DNA of 64,000 nt from Noviherbaspirillum aridicola (lineage in GTDB: Bacteria; Pseudomonadota; Gammaproteobacteria; Burkholderiales; Burkholderiaceae_D), in the NCBI RefSeq assembly GCF_019656455.1, contig NZ_BPMK01000007.1:1-64000 (forward strand), written 5' to 3'. Below the pieces are notes generated by a model. It saw nothing but the letters and a program-made list of their open reading frames with translations. It did not search any database and was not told where the DNA came from. Every line of letters starts with the position of its first letter. Positions within the stretch are counted from its first letter, which is position 1. The position numbers and the translations under genes were made by a program. Below, in pieces: positions 25,581-34,161 of this stretch.

Positions 25581-25987
25581 ACGCACCCGACCCGCACGCC
25601 GACGAGGCCAGCCCGGGGCTGGCCGTCAGCCTCGGCAACTTCCTCGGCAACCTGTCCGCCCTGCTCGGCAGCCGCGCCGAACTGGCCGCCATCGAGCTTG
25701 GCGAGCTGCGGGACAATCTGGTCCGCCTGTTGCTGGTCGGCGCTGCCGGCATGCTGGCGCTGCTGTTCGCCCTCGGCTGCTGGACCGCGCTGGTCGTCGT
25801 GCTGGGCTGGGACAGGATGGGCTGGACGATTTTGCTGCTGGTCGCACTCGCGTGGTCGCTCGGCGCCTTCCTGCTGTACCGGCAGATCCGGGCCTTGCTG
25901 GCGCCGGGAAAACTGTCGCTGCCGTTGACCATGGACGAGCTGCGCAAGGACCGCGACGCACTGCTGCGAGGGGATGGCCATGCATGA
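25577..25987 (+). CDS. YqjE-like phage-holin-family membrane protein
   Basis: The 136-residue product has two hydrophobic segments (LLLVGAAGMLALLFALGCWT; then TILLLVALAWSLGAFLLY) and an amphipathic N-terminal helix (GNLSALLGSRAELAAIEL), typical of the YqjE / phage-holin superfamily III-like group. It overlaps the gene before by 4 bp and the gene after by 8 bp. Confidence 0.78.
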   Translation: MNAPDPHADEASPGLAVSLGNFLGNLSALLGSRAELAAIELGELRDNLVRLLLVGAAGMLALLFALGCWTALVVVLGWDRMGWTILLLVALAWSLGAFLLYRQIRALLAPGKLSLPLTMDELRKDRDALLRGDGHA

Positions 25988-26348
25988 TCGCGCTCTGCGC
26001 AAGAAGGAATTGCTTGCTCTCGGCGCGATGTACCGCGCCGAACTGGTCGCCGGCAGGGAGGCGATACGCGCCGCCGCGCAGCCGCAGGCGCTCGCCCGCG
26101 CGGCGCTGCAGCAGGTAGCTGGCCGCGTGGTCGGCGCCGCCGAACAAAAGACCGGCCTCGACCTGTCGCGACTCGATCTCGCCACCGTCCTGCCCCTGCT
26201 TGCCGGCGGCGCATCCCTGCTCCGCGGGCGCGGCGGACTGGTCCGGCTGCTGCTGCGCGGCGGCGCTCTTGCCGGCCTCGCGACCGGCGCACTCGCCTTC
26301 CTGCGTCGCCGCCGGGGCAGGGCCGCGGCGCCGGGTGAGCATTTGTAA
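25980..26348 (+). CDS. YqjK-like small protein
   Basis: The 122-residue basic protein begins MHDRALRKKELLALG and has a hydrophobic glycine/leucine-rich segment (LLRGGALAGLATGALAFL) before an arginine-rich end. Position and composition fit YqjK, though identity is low. GAGGGG is six bases before the ATG at 25980; an ATG at 25974 would leave no ribosome binding site. Confidence 0.6.
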   Translation: MHDRALRKKELLALGAMYRAELVAGREAIRAAAQPQALARAALQQVAGRVVGAAEQKTGLDLSRLDLATVLPLLAGGASLLRGRGGLVRLLLRGGALAGLATGALAFLRRRRGRAAAPGEHL

Positions 26349-26410
26349 CCTCTCGAACTCGGCTCAACCGCCATCTGTCCAAAAGTGAATCAAAAACATT
26401 CAAGGACAGC

Positions 26411-27259
26411 ATGATGGTCAAACACTTCACCCTCACTTCGCTCGCGGCGGTCATGGCGCTCACCGGCTGCGCCAACATGAATGAAGTGCAGCGCGGCACG
26501 GCCACCGGGGCCGGCATCGGTGCCGGCGTCGGCGCCGTCCTCGGCGGAACGGTGGGCCCGGGCGGCGGAAGGCGCGCCGCCACCGGCGCGGTGCTCGGCA
26601 GCGCTGCCGGCGCGGTGATCGGCAACATCTGGTCGAGCCGCATGGAGCAGCAGAAGCGGCAGATGGAGCAGGCGACCCAGGGCACCGGCGTGCAGGTGAC
26701 GCAGACCGCCGACAACCGGCTCAAGCTCGACATCCCCAGCGACATCTCCTTCGATACCAACCGCGCCGAAATCAAGTCCAACTTCCGCCCCATCCTGGAC
26801 AAGTTCGCGCAAGGCCTGGTCAGCAACCCCTACGCCCAGGTTACCATCATCGGCCACACCGACAGCACGGGCGGCGATGCCATCAACAACCCGCTGTCGG
26901 TCAACCGCGCGGCCTCGGCGCGCGACTACCTGACCTCGCGCGGCGTTGCAGCCAACCGCATCAGCATCGACGGCCGCGGCTCGCGGGAGCCGCTGGTCTC
27001 CAATGACACCGAGGTCAACCGCGCACGCAACCGCCGGGTCGAGATTTTCGTGGCCGAACCGCAGGCGGTGGCGCAGCAGGGGCAAGGGGCGCAGCCGATA
27101 CCGCAGCAGGGCCAGCCCGTGTATCAGCAGGGACAGCCGGTGTATCAGCAGGGCGGTCAGCCCGTCTACCAGCAGGGCCAGCCGGTGTATCAGGGCCAGC
27201 CGGTCTACCAGCAGCCGGGGCAGCCGGTGTATTCGCCGCCGTACCCGGCGGGCCGCTGA
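26411..27259 (+). CDS. OmpA-family lipoprotein with glycine zipper and QGQPVYQ repeats
   Basis: The 282-residue product has a lipobox (MALTGCANM), a glycine-zipper hairpin (GAGIGAGVGAVLGG; GAVLGSAAGAVIG) and an OmpA-type peptidoglycan-binding domain at about residues 100-215. The domain shows ISFDTNRAEIK, then TIIGHTDSTG, and NRARNRRVEIFV. A tail of about 60 residues repeats QGQPVYQ about seven times. It resembles the YiaD group of outer-membrane lipoproteins. The repeat tail is unusual and its DNA is equally repetitive (27100-27240), so length may vary between strains. Confidence 0.85.
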   Translation: MMVKHFTLTSLAAVMALTGCANMNEVQRGTATGAGIGAGVGAVLGGTVGPGGGRRAATGAVLGSAAGAVIGNIWSSRMEQQKRQMEQATQGTGVQVTQTADNRLKLDIPSDISFDTNRAEIKSNFRPILDKFAQGLVSNPYAQVTIIGHTDSTGGDAINNPLSVNRAASARDYLTSRGVAANRISIDGRGSREPLVSNDTEVNRARNRRVEIFVAEPQAVAQQGQGAQPIPQQGQPVYQQGQPVYQQGGQPVYQQGQPVYQGQPVYQQPGQPVYSPPYPAGR

Positions 27260-27274
27260 ACCGGAACGGAAATG

Positions 27275-27306
27275 AAAAAGCCGACCCTCGGGTCGGCTTT
27301 CTTTTT
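27275..27306. terminator. Bidirectional Rho-independent terminator
   Basis: Hairpin AAAGCCGACC-CTCG-GGTCGGCTTT flanked by A and T runs between the convergent lipoprotein and cytochrome genes. Confidence 0.9.
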
Positions 27307-27320
27307 GCAGTGCGGGATGC

Positions 27321-28211
27321 TTACTTCGATGCGGAGACCATGTAGTCCACCGCAGCCTTGACCTCGTCGTCCGAGGCGGCGGAGCCACCCTTCGGCGGCA
27401 TCATGCCGGCCTTGCCCTGGAAGCCCTTGATCGCATGCTCGTACAACGTGGCATTGCCCTGCTTGATGCGCGGCGCCCAGTTTTCCTTGTCGCCCACCTT
27501 CGGCGCACCCGCGACGCCGGTGGCGTGGCAGGCGGCGCAAGCGGTGTCGTACACCTTCTTGCCGTCGACCTTTGCGTCGGACTTGCCGGCGTCGGCCACG
27601 GCTTTCTGCTGCTGCGTCGGCGAGGAGGCCACCGGTGCGGTGGCGGAAGCCGTCTGGGCGCCGGCTTCGGAAGCCGCCGGAGCGCCCTCTGCCTGGGCCG
27701 GTGCCTTGGCTGCCGGTTCCTTCAGCTTGCCGCCGGACTGGTTGGCCATGAAGACCACCGCGCGCTCGACTTCGATATCGTCCAGATCCGGATTGCCGCC
27801 CTTGGCCGGCATGGCGCGGATGCCCTTGATCGCGTGCTCGACGAGCGTCGCCTGACCCTGGGCAAGGCGGGCCGTCCATGCACCGGCGTCGCCGGTCTTG
27901 GGCGCGCCGGCCGCACCGCTGTCATGGCAGGCCGCGCAAACCATCTTGTACACCGCGTCGCCAGCCTGAAGCTGCTTCGGCGCGCTCGCATCCTTGAAGG
28001 TGAAGCCCTGGTCGGCGACCGGCGCCAGCCGTGCCGCGATCGATTCCGGGGACTGGCTGTCCGAGCCCGCACCCGCCTTCTCGGTGTTCGCCACGTACTG
28101 CACCAGCAACACGATGCAGATGATCGGCACCACGAAGGCCGCGATGACCACCGCGACCAACTGCTTCGGCGTCTTGATTAGAGATTGGTGTTCGTTGTGT
28201 GCGTCGCTCAT
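27321..28211 (-). CDS. Membrane-anchored two-haem cytochrome c (c5 family)
   Basis: The 296-residue product has an N-terminal membrane anchor (VAVVIAAFVVPIICIVLLVQ). Two similar cytochrome c domains follow, each with CAACH and a distal methionine loop: CAACHDSG with IRAMPAKGGNPDL, and CAACHATG with AGMMPPKGGSAASDD. A Pro/Ala/Gln linker (about 150-205) separates them. It probably carries electrons on the periplasmic face between the bc1 complex and an oxidase. Close tandem similarity of the domains suggests internal duplication. Confidence 0.9.
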   Translation of the reverse strand: MSDAHNEHQSLIKTPKQLVAVVIAAFVVPIICIVLLVQYVANTEKAGAGSDSQSPESIAARLAPVADQGFTFKDASAPKQLQAGDAVYKMVCAACHDSGAAGAPKTGDAGAWTARLAQGQATLVEHAIKGIRAMPAKGGNPDLDDIEVERAVVFMANQSGGKLKEPAAKAPAQAEGAPAASEAGAQTASATAPVASSPTQQQKAVADAGKSDAKVDGKKVYDTACAACHATGVAGAPKVGDKENWAPRIKQGNATLYEHAIKGFQGKAGMMPPKGGSAASDDEVKAAVDYMVSASK

Positions 28212-28450
28212 TATTCCCTCAGGACATTATTCAGATACGAGAATGCGGCATGCGGCCGTGCGGTAAACCTTTGCAAAACCCTTGATTATAGTCGGAAAAC
28301 TGCCGAATTGGCATGCACCCGATACCCATCGGCATACCCGCGCAGGCCGGCTTTCGCATGTTTTTTTGCTCCGGCGCAGCCCGCAACGGCGGTAACTGCA
28401 TGGACGGCAAGACGGAAACCCGGTATTCTTCTGCCTCTTCACCCCATGCA

Positions 28451-28526
28451 GCGGCTGTAGCTCAGTGGATAGAGTATTGGCCTCCGAAGCCAAGGGTCGT
28501 GGGTTCGATCCCCGCCAGCCGCGCCA
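28451..28526 (+). tRNA. tRNA-Arg (CCG)
   Basis: The 76-nt cloverleaf has acceptor GCGGCTG/CAGCCGC, anticodon stem TTGGC/GCCAA around loop CTCCGAA (anticodon CCG), T loop TTCGATC and an encoded CCA. Its 3' part is the left attachment site of the integrative element; the gene is intact. Confidence 0.95.
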
Positions 28527-28527
28527 T
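28498..28527 (+). repeat. attL: 30-bp direct repeat in the tRNA-Arg 3' end
   Basis: Covers part of the tRNA T arm to CCA plus one base. It is identical to 38346-38375; the sequences differ immediately outside on both sides, which fixes the repeat length at 30. Confidence 0.92.
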
Positions 28528-28625
28528 CCGTCCCAAAGTCCTTATGGGACGCGGAACCTAGAGCCAGCAAGGCTTTCAAGCGGGGAAAGTACCCCGTGGG
28601 TGTTACACCTAACCTTAATAGGCTT

Positions 28626-30098
28626 ATGTGTACACATCTCGCAAAGCGCGGCTCTCGATACTATTTCCGACGCAAAATCCCCCTAGATCTACTCGCGCAG
28701 TTCAAAGGCCGAGAAATAATGCGCTCGCTTGGGACTTCCGACCGGAGGGAAGCGGAGCGACTCGCCCGCAGTATCGGTGTGGAACTCGACCGAGAGTTCG
28801 AGCGGCTTAGAGCGAATCACTCCCAAACTGGCAGTGAGTTGTCGGATGCGCAACCATCTACTGTGGCTACGGCTGCAGGTGCGATCAGGGAGTTCGGCGC
28901 TGAACCCGGCCTGCTTTGCTCGGACGTAGTGCAGCGCCATCTTTCCCAGCAAGGAGGCATCGGGAATAGATTGCAAGGGGTTTCAGCAAGCGACGTAACC
29001 GCCCGTACTGCCGGTGCATGGGCATCACGCCGAACTGCGCAGGGCCATCCAAAAGCGGCGACGGCGTTCAAGGGGAAAACCGGCTTCGATCTACTGATTG
29101 ATAAGTGGGCGTCGGGAGTCCAGCCCGAGGAAAACACGATTAGCCGGACACGGATGCATGCACGCCGATTCGAGGAAATGGTCGGTGTTCATACCGTCGA
29201 GGAAGTGACACGGCAGCACGCGATCCGGTTTATCGAGCAGTTGCAGAAGGCAGGGCAGACCCCCCAGAACATCAACATGCACTTGGCGAGCCTGATAAAG
29301 CTCCTGAACTACGCGGTGCGTCTTGACCTGATAAAGACGAATGAGGCATCCGGCTTGACCGTCAAAGCTCCCACCGGCGAGAAGGCGCGAAGGTCGTTCG
29401 ATCTTCCTGCACTCCGGGGCATCTTTAGCAGTCCCGTTTATACAGCGGGGCATCGACCGAAGGGCGGTGGCGGGGATGCATCGTACTGGATTCCGCTCTT
29501 GGCACTCTTTACAGGTGCCCGATTGGAGGAGCTTTGCCAGTTGCACCCTGACGATGTAATGCAAGTGCCTTATCACGACGAAGGCAGTGACTCCTCCGCG
29601 TGGGTAATCAGGATTACGGACGAAGGCGAGGGCCAGGGACTAAAGAATGCGGGGAGCCGCAGGCGGGTTCCAGTTCACCCGGAGCTTGAGCGGCTAGGCT
29701 TTGTCGAGTACGTGCGGCGGGCAAAAGCCGAAGGGCGCAAGCGCATCTTCCACAAGCTAGTCCCAAGCATTGACGGCAAGGAGGGCGGGAACTTCAGCAA
29801 GTGGTTTGGCCGCTATCTGCGGGATGCTTGCATGGTTGCGGACAAGCGTATGGTGTTCCACTCCTTCAGGCATTTGTTCAAGGAAGTCCTGCGCGAAGCA
29901 GAGATTCCGAAAGAGATTAACGACGCATTGACTGGGCATGAATCCGGGGATGTCGGAGACAAATACGGAGGAGATGCTTATCCGCTCCGGCCTTTGGTGA
30001 ATGCTATCAAGCGGTACAGGATTCCCGGCCTCACGCTTCCCGCTCCTTGGCGGGCGTGCGGCCATGCAGGCCAGATGGGGACAGCGGTTGGGATTTGA
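28626..30098 (+). CDS. Tyrosine recombinase (integrase)
   Basis: About 490 residues. It has an N-terminal DUF6538-type start (KRGSRYYFRRKIPLDLLAQF), a SAM-like core-binding region at about residues 160-250, and a catalytic domain. The domain shows TGARLEELCQL (Arg), HSFRHLFKEVL (His-x-x-Arg) and TGHESGDVGDKYGG (His ... Tyr nucleophile). It sits next to attL and surely integrates the island into tRNA-Arg. The start is taken at ATG 28626 (MCTHLAKRG), the usual family N-terminus; a GTG at 28596 would add ten residues and lies in a likely arm-type binding site. Confidence 0.9.
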   Translation: MCTHLAKRGSRYYFRRKIPLDLLAQFKGREIMRSLGTSDRREAERLARSIGVELDREFERLRANHSQTGSELSDAQPSTVATAAGAIREFGAEPGLLCSDVVQRHLSQQGGIGNRLQGVSASDVTARTAGAWASRRTAQGHPKAATAFKGKTGFDLLIDKWASGVQPEENTISRTRMHARRFEEMVGVHTVEEVTRQHAIRFIEQLQKAGQTPQNINMHLASLIKLLNYAVRLDLIKTNEASGLTVKAPTGEKARRSFDLPALRGIFSSPVYTAGHRPKGGGGDASYWIPLLALFTGARLEELCQLHPDDVMQVPYHDEGSDSSAWVIRITDEGEGQGLKNAGSRRRVPVHPELERLGFVEYVRRAKAEGRKRIFHKLVPSIDGKEGGNFSKWFGRYLRDACMVADKRMVFHSFRHLFKEVLREAEIPKEINDALTGHESGDVGDKYGGDAYPLRPLVNAIKRYRIPGLTLPAPWRACGHAGQMGTAVGI

Positions 30099-30150
30099 GG
30101 CTGGGAGCTTTCGATTTGGATTGCGAATACAGGGGCTGCGGGTTGACGCT

Positions 30151-30672
30151 CTATGCAGCTAGGAGTCCCATCTGTGCATTCGTCATTGCGAACTCACCGA
30201 ATGCCGCAAGGGCTGCGCTGTCATACGCTGCTGCTGCGGCTTCTGCGGTGCCATAGGAGCCAAGGAAACGCTGTGTGCCATTGGTCTTGATTTTGGCTCG
30301 GAACTTCCCCTTGTCGAGGAAAACACCCTTGTAGCCGGTGCTGTTATTGCGCTGCTTGCCAATGTTTGCACGGTTTTGCGCAGTGGTTGCGAGCCGAAGG
30401 TTCTCCGGCCTGTTGTCGCGCTTGTTTCGGTTGATGTGATCCACGTCCATGTCGGGCGGAATGTGCTGTCGATTAGTAAGCATCCAGATCAAACGGTGCT
30501 CGAAGTACTGAACCCCGTTAATACTAACGTATCGGTAATCCGCTCTGAAGTTGTCCCTATTCTTCCGTCCTTGACCGGGCCTCGTGCGGACTAGGCGACC
30601 TTTCTCTCGATCCAGGGCGAAGATCGATTCCAGTTCCTCGACTGAGAACGGGATTGGATTTGCTGCTGTCAT
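30151..30672 (-). CDS. HNH endonuclease with AP2-type DNA-binding domain, copy 1
   Basis: The 173-residue product has an HNH core (FEHRLIWML, then DVDHINRNKRDNRPENLRL) and a C-terminal AP2-like domain (GYKGVFLDKGKFRAKI; FLGSYGTAEAAAAAYDSAAL). This pairing is typical of phage free-standing homing-type endonucleases. It is a paralogue of the product at 30807, in the same orientation, and ends similarly (AMTNAQMGLL). No ribosome binding site is evident at the ATG. Confidence 0.85.
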   Translation of the reverse strand: MTAANPIPFSVEELESIFALDREKGRLVRTRPGQGRKNRDNFRADYRYVSINGVQYFEHRLIWMLTNRQHIPPDMDVDHINRNKRDNRPENLRLATTAQNRANIGKQRNNSTGYKGVFLDKGKFRAKIKTNGTQRFLGSYGTAEAAAAAYDSAALAAFGEFAMTNAQMGLLAA

Positions 30673-30806
30673 GGTGCGATGATCATTAGGTGGCGCACTG
30701 GAGCGAGTCGCCTCAGCGGCCAGATGGATTCAAGGGATTGGTGTTGCGCTGTGGATGTGGAGTGCTGGCTGTCATGTGCAGCGCCGTCACGGAGGGCGTT
30801 GCGGAT

Positions 30807-31448
30807 TCAGTCCGGCAAGAGGCCCATTCGAGCGTTCGTCATTGCGAATGCACCATGTAGTTGAAGGGCTGCTGTGTCATACGCGGCAGCGGCAGCGTCT
30901 GCCGTACCAAAGCTGCCGAGGCTGTGTCGCTTCCCGTTCTCTACGATGCATGCTTGGAACCGGCCATTCCTGGAACGGCGTACTCCCCGGAATCCTGAAC
31001 GGCCTGTAGGAACTTCTCGATTCACGAGGTTCTGTCTGTGCAGAGCGAGGCGCAGGTTTTGGGGCCTGTTGTCATAGTGGTCACGGTTGATGTGGTCAAT
31101 CTCGCATCCTTCTGGGATGTGCTGTCTGTGCTCCATCATCCAGATAACACGGTGCTCGAAGTACAGATTCCCATCGATCTTCACACGGCGGTAGTTCCCT
31201 TTGGGCGGTATCTCCCCGCGCTTACGTCCTCGGGCGGGCTTCCCGCGGATAAGTACACCGTTCTTTCGGTCGAGGATGAATAGGATTTCCAGTTCTTCGA
31301 TCGAGTATGGGAACGGCTTGACGCTGGTTCTTTGGGGCATTGCCGTGGTTTGTGCTGCTGGTGCTGCGGTTATTCCTTGTACTGCTGCTACGATTTTCAT
31401 ACTGGTATAGACGTGAAAAAGCACTGCGCGGGTCTCGGGCAGTTGCAA
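30807..31448 (-). CDS. HNH endonuclease with AP2-type DNA-binding domain, copy 2
   Basis: Up to 213 residues. The HNH core is FEHRVIWMMEHRQHIPEG with EIDHINRDHYDNRPQNLRL, and the C-terminal AP2-like domain shows GFRGVRRSRNGRFQACIV and SLGSFGTADAAAAAYDTAAL. Related to copy 1 over its whole length after residue 45. The start could be the ATG at 31448 or the one at 31400 (MKIVAAVQG). The pair probably arose by tandem duplication or two homing events. Confidence 0.82.
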   Translation of the reverse strand: MQLPETRAVLFHVYTSMKIVAAVQGITAAPAAQTTAMPQRTSVKPFPYSIEELEILFILDRKNGVLIRGKPARGRKRGEIPPKGNYRRVKIDGNLYFEHRVIWMMEHRQHIPEGCEIDHINRDHYDNRPQNLRLALHRQNLVNREVPTGRSGFRGVRRSRNGRFQACIVENGKRHSLGSFGTADAAAAAYDTAALQLHGAFAMTNARMGLLPD

Positions 31449-31846
31449 GACTGGTTGAACGGGGTTACTGCTGAGCGCTGCTCAACGCAAGGGAGGACTA
31501 CGTTGCACGGAGGATGGCGCTACGCACTCGATAAGAGGCAGTCCAAGCTCACGCTCAGACGCTCAGGGGGATGCTACTGCGCGTTCTCGATACATGCCCC
31601 GGCAAGGGCATCAGGAACGCTCACGACGGGTTTCAGCAAGGACGGGGAAGCTCAGCCTTGCCGCTCCAAGGAATCGCTCAGCCATAAACTGAACAGGTTC
31701 AATCGTCATGGTTCTTCTGTCATCCGAGGAAGCCACTTCCGCTTTCATGCACAGAGCGGAGATGTAATAGCTCTTTAGAGCTTATGGAAACACCGTGTTT
31801 CAGGTGCGTACCGAGTACGCACGCGGCGGGCGTTTGGCCGGGGCTA
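31449..31846. other. Gene-free stretch inside the island
   Basis: 398 bp with no convincing gene. An open plus frame to 31778 has no recognisable protein and overlaps the HNH gene on the other strand. A perfect 8-bp hairpin, GTGCGTAC-CGA-GTACGCAC (31804-31822), lies just past the end of the minus-strand gene at 31847 and could mark its 3' end, though it lacks a T-run. Confidence 0.4.
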
Positions 31847-32629
31847 TTAAGTGGTCAAGTCCGTGCGGTACTTTCGGATTGTGCTTTCATGCACCCCGAC
31901 CCTCTCGCCGAGCTTTCGATTGGAGATTCCCGGATCTGCCGCAAGGATGGTTCGTGCCCTTTCCTTCCAGTCTTTTCCTTGATCCTTCAGACCCAGCCGA
32001 GCGTTTGCTCGGACTGCTTCTGCTCTCACTGCTGTCAGCTCGGCGTCGAGTTCAGCGGCTTTGCTTTCAATACGCTCTAGGCGTCGAGCCAGTTTATGAC
32101 TGTTCGCTAAGGCACCCAGGTAGGACGATACGCTCCCAGATGCCACCGCGGTAAGCGTTGAGTAATCGGCGACAGTGCAAATACTTTTCATGGCTGAATG
32201 GTCCTTGTTATCTCGGAAGGCTTGCTTCATGCGCTTCTTACTGGTCTTGGCAAGTAGCTTATGCGCGTTAATACCAGCCACTGCCTCAGCAGTAGCACGA
32301 GCTGTCGGGTACGTTCCAGCTTCGCATCCGTCCAAATGCTCGCGGACTACCGCTGTAAACACATCTTGCCCTGGACTGTACATTTCGCATCCCGCTGCAC
32401 GGAGTTCGTGCATGCGCTGCTTGGCGCGCTCCCTATCTTCACGCTGCCATTGCAGGACGAGACTTGGAGCCTTGGCCGATTCCCTGTAGCCCTCTGCTTC
32501 CAGTTCACGCCGGGCACATGCGCGGTACTTCTCCGAGACTTGGGCTAACGTCTTGTGCCCGGATTTGACCAAACACACCTGAATGCGTACCCAGTCGAGG
32601 TACTGCTCGTGTTCTTTCGTGAGGTTCAT
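31847..32629 (-). CDS. Helix-turn-helix hypothetical protein of the island
   Basis: The 260-residue product is strongly helical and charged. It has a coiled-coil region at about residues 175-215 (RRLERIESKAAELDAELTAV) and a C-terminal helix-turn-helix (ISNRKLGERVGVHESTIRKY) like resolvase or replication-initiator tails. The N-terminal half (KTLAQVSEKYRACARRELEA) is not recognised. It may be the island's regulator or a replication-associated protein. No signal peptide. Confidence 0.55.
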   Translation of the reverse strand: MNLTKEHEQYLDWVRIQVCLVKSGHKTLAQVSEKYRACARRELEAEGYRESAKAPSLVLQWQREDRERAKQRMHELRAAGCEMYSPGQDVFTAVVREHLDGCEAGTYPTARATAEAVAGINAHKLLAKTSKKRMKQAFRDNKDHSAMKSICTVADYSTLTAVASGSVSSYLGALANSHKLARRLERIESKAAELDAELTAVRAEAVRANARLGLKDQGKDWKERARTILAADPGISNRKLGERVGVHESTIRKYRTDLTT

Positions 32630-32788
32630 TGCGGTGTTTCTATAACTGTGAAGGCCGACACTTCGGGGGCCTTGGTGCGGGCCAGGTTATCCGGCATTAG
32701 ATGGACAAAGCCCGCATGGTGGCGGGCCTCGGAGTGATTCATGTTGCCCTGCTCGGGCGGTGGTGCTAGGGTGCGGCTGCTCAGGTTC

Positions 32789-33199
32789 TTATACGAGTAC
32801 AGAGAGTTGCCGTTCCAACTGAGTCACTCGGGCTGCAAGGCGCTGCACTGCATCTGGCTCTGGTTGCTCCTCAGCTCTCTCGCACTCGCGGATAACTTCG
32901 CGTTGCGTCCAATCAAGCAAGGCTTGCGCTTCCATCTTCCTTGAACGCGTCAGGCGTTTACGGAGTCCGTGCTCTGACAAAGCATTCAGTGGACGGCTCC
33001 CAAGGATGGAAACCAATCGGGTTTCATCTTCACGCAGGTTCTGCACTGCAGTGGTTGTGTTCTGCACGCTAAGGCACCGGAAGATGTCGGACGCTACGAA
33101 CCAAAGCGCATTGTCTGCAGTGATGATTCGCACGGGCGTTCCCTTAAACTGCGCTGTACGTACAGAATCAATGGTCATACTGCTTGTTGGGTAAGTCAT
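32789..33199 (-). CDS. BRO family N-terminal domain protein
   Basis: From the ATG at 33199 (AGGA eight bases upstream) the product has 136 residues. It carries a BRO-N domain: FKGTPVRIITADNALWFVAS, DIFRCLSV, then NLREDETRLVSI and LSEHGLRKRLTRSRK. A short helical tail follows (RLAARVTQLERQLSVLV). BRO-N is a DNA-binding domain of phage anti-repressors. A longer frame from 33319 would read into the repeat array and is less likely. Confidence 0.75.
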   Translation of the reverse strand: MTYPTSSMTIDSVRTAQFKGTPVRIITADNALWFVASDIFRCLSVQNTTTAVQNLREDETRLVSILGSRPLNALSEHGLRKRLTRSRKMEAQALLDWTQREVIRECERAEEQPEPDAVQRLAARVTQLERQLSVLV

Positions 33200-33276
33200 G
33201 GAGATTCCTGCTGGCGGGGTATTACGGGATTGTTCGTGGAGGGTAGAGCCGGGTGGTGGACTGGCAGCTCCTTCCT

Positions 33277-33486
33277 TCGCTACGTGTGGCTCTAAATAGG
33301 GCATACCTATGTTCTCCACTACGTGGGCCTCTGTCCTTCAGAATGCGACGCCTGGCCTCTATCACTACGTGCGACTCTAAAGGATTGCGGTGCCCCATCT
33401 CTCTAGAGATAACGAGCCGATACCGAGCCGTTCGTTTCATTGTTCTTGCGGCCCGCTCGCTTTCCTCACTACGTCGGACTCTAAAG
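33277..33486. repeat. Four imperfect 21-bp repeats (consensus YCACTACGTGBGRCTCTAAAG)
   Basis: Copies at 33277-33297, 33316-33336, 33362-33382 and 33466-33486, all in the same direction, in a 377-bp gene-free gap upstream of the BRO-N gene and downstream of the recombinase gene. Starts are 39, 46 and 104 bp apart. Copies 3 and 4 are closest to the consensus. They could be operators, iterons or recombinase sites. A hairpin (GAGACCCG...CGGGTCTC, 33486-33508) next to copy 4 may terminate the recombinase transcript. Confidence 0.6.
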
Positions 33487-33576
33487 AGACCCGACTTGCC
33501 GGGTCTCTGCGCGTTTCTATTTCAACGAGTGTGGCCGGTGCCCTCCTCGTCAAAAAATCGCTAACCGGGGCTGTAT

Positions 33577-34161
33577 TCAAGCCGTAGAGCAGTACCGCTT
33601 GACAGTGGACTCAGACAGTTTAAAGTGCTCCGCTGTCTGTCTAATGCTGGCGCTATGCTCCGTGCGCCATGCCCGCACGGCTTCGGCATTTCCAATCGCT
33701 GGCCTGCCGAGGCTCTCCTTGCCACGGTGGGTCTTGCCAGTCGCGGCGAGGGTTGCACGAGCTAGTTCCCGGCCCGTTGCTGTACGTTCCCGGATACGTT
33801 GTCGCTCCATGTCCGCGACCTGAGCAAGCACGGCGATAATCAACTCCCCGACACCCTTGGCAATCTGGCCAAGGCCCCGAATCTCTACGGTTACACCCTT
33901 GGCGAGCAATGCGCGGATTGTGCTCTGCACGTCGATAGCGTCCCGGCCTAGCCGGTCTACTGCGTACACATGCAGAACGTCACCCTCCCGGATGTAATCG
34001 AGTAGGGCGCTGAACCCTGGCCTATCAGCGGCAAGTACGGCACCTGATACACCCTCGTCCTTGAACTCCCGATCTATCCTGTGTCCTTGGGCCAGTGCTG
34101 CACGTTGAGCTTCAATGCTTTGGTCTGTGGTCGATACTCGGTAATACGCAATGTGGCTCAT
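33577..34161 (-). CDS. Serine recombinase (resolvase/invertase)
   Basis: From the ATG at 34161 (MSHIAYYRVST) the product has 194 residues. The catalytic serine is in YYRVSTTDQS, followed by DEGVSGAVLAADRPGF, VYAVDRLGRDA, the ERQRIRERTATG helix and a C-terminal helix-turn-helix (IRQTAEHFKLSESTVKRYC). Size and order match small resolvases/invertases of the Tn3/Gin type. An upstream ATG at 34182 is possible. It could resolve island dimers or invert a segment. Confidence 0.9.
   Translation of the reverse strand: MSHIAYYRVSTTDQSIEAQRAALAQGHRIDREFKDEGVSGAVLAADRPGFSALLDYIREGDVLHVYAVDRLGRDAIDVQSTIRALLAKGVTVEIRGLGQIAKGVGELIIAVLAQVADMERQRIRERTATGRELARATLAATGKTHRGKESLGRPAIGNAEAVRAWRTEHSASIRQTAEHFKLSESTVKRYCSTA

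Noticed and set aside
31332-31778. 148-codon plus-strand frame inside the island
   Set aside because: It starts within the opposite-strand HNH gene, is cysteine-rich at random and has no ribosome binding site or known domain.
33277-33486. CRISPR array interpretation of the 21-bp repeats
   Set aside because: Only four imperfect repeats with gaps of 18, 25 and 83 bp, and no cas genes.
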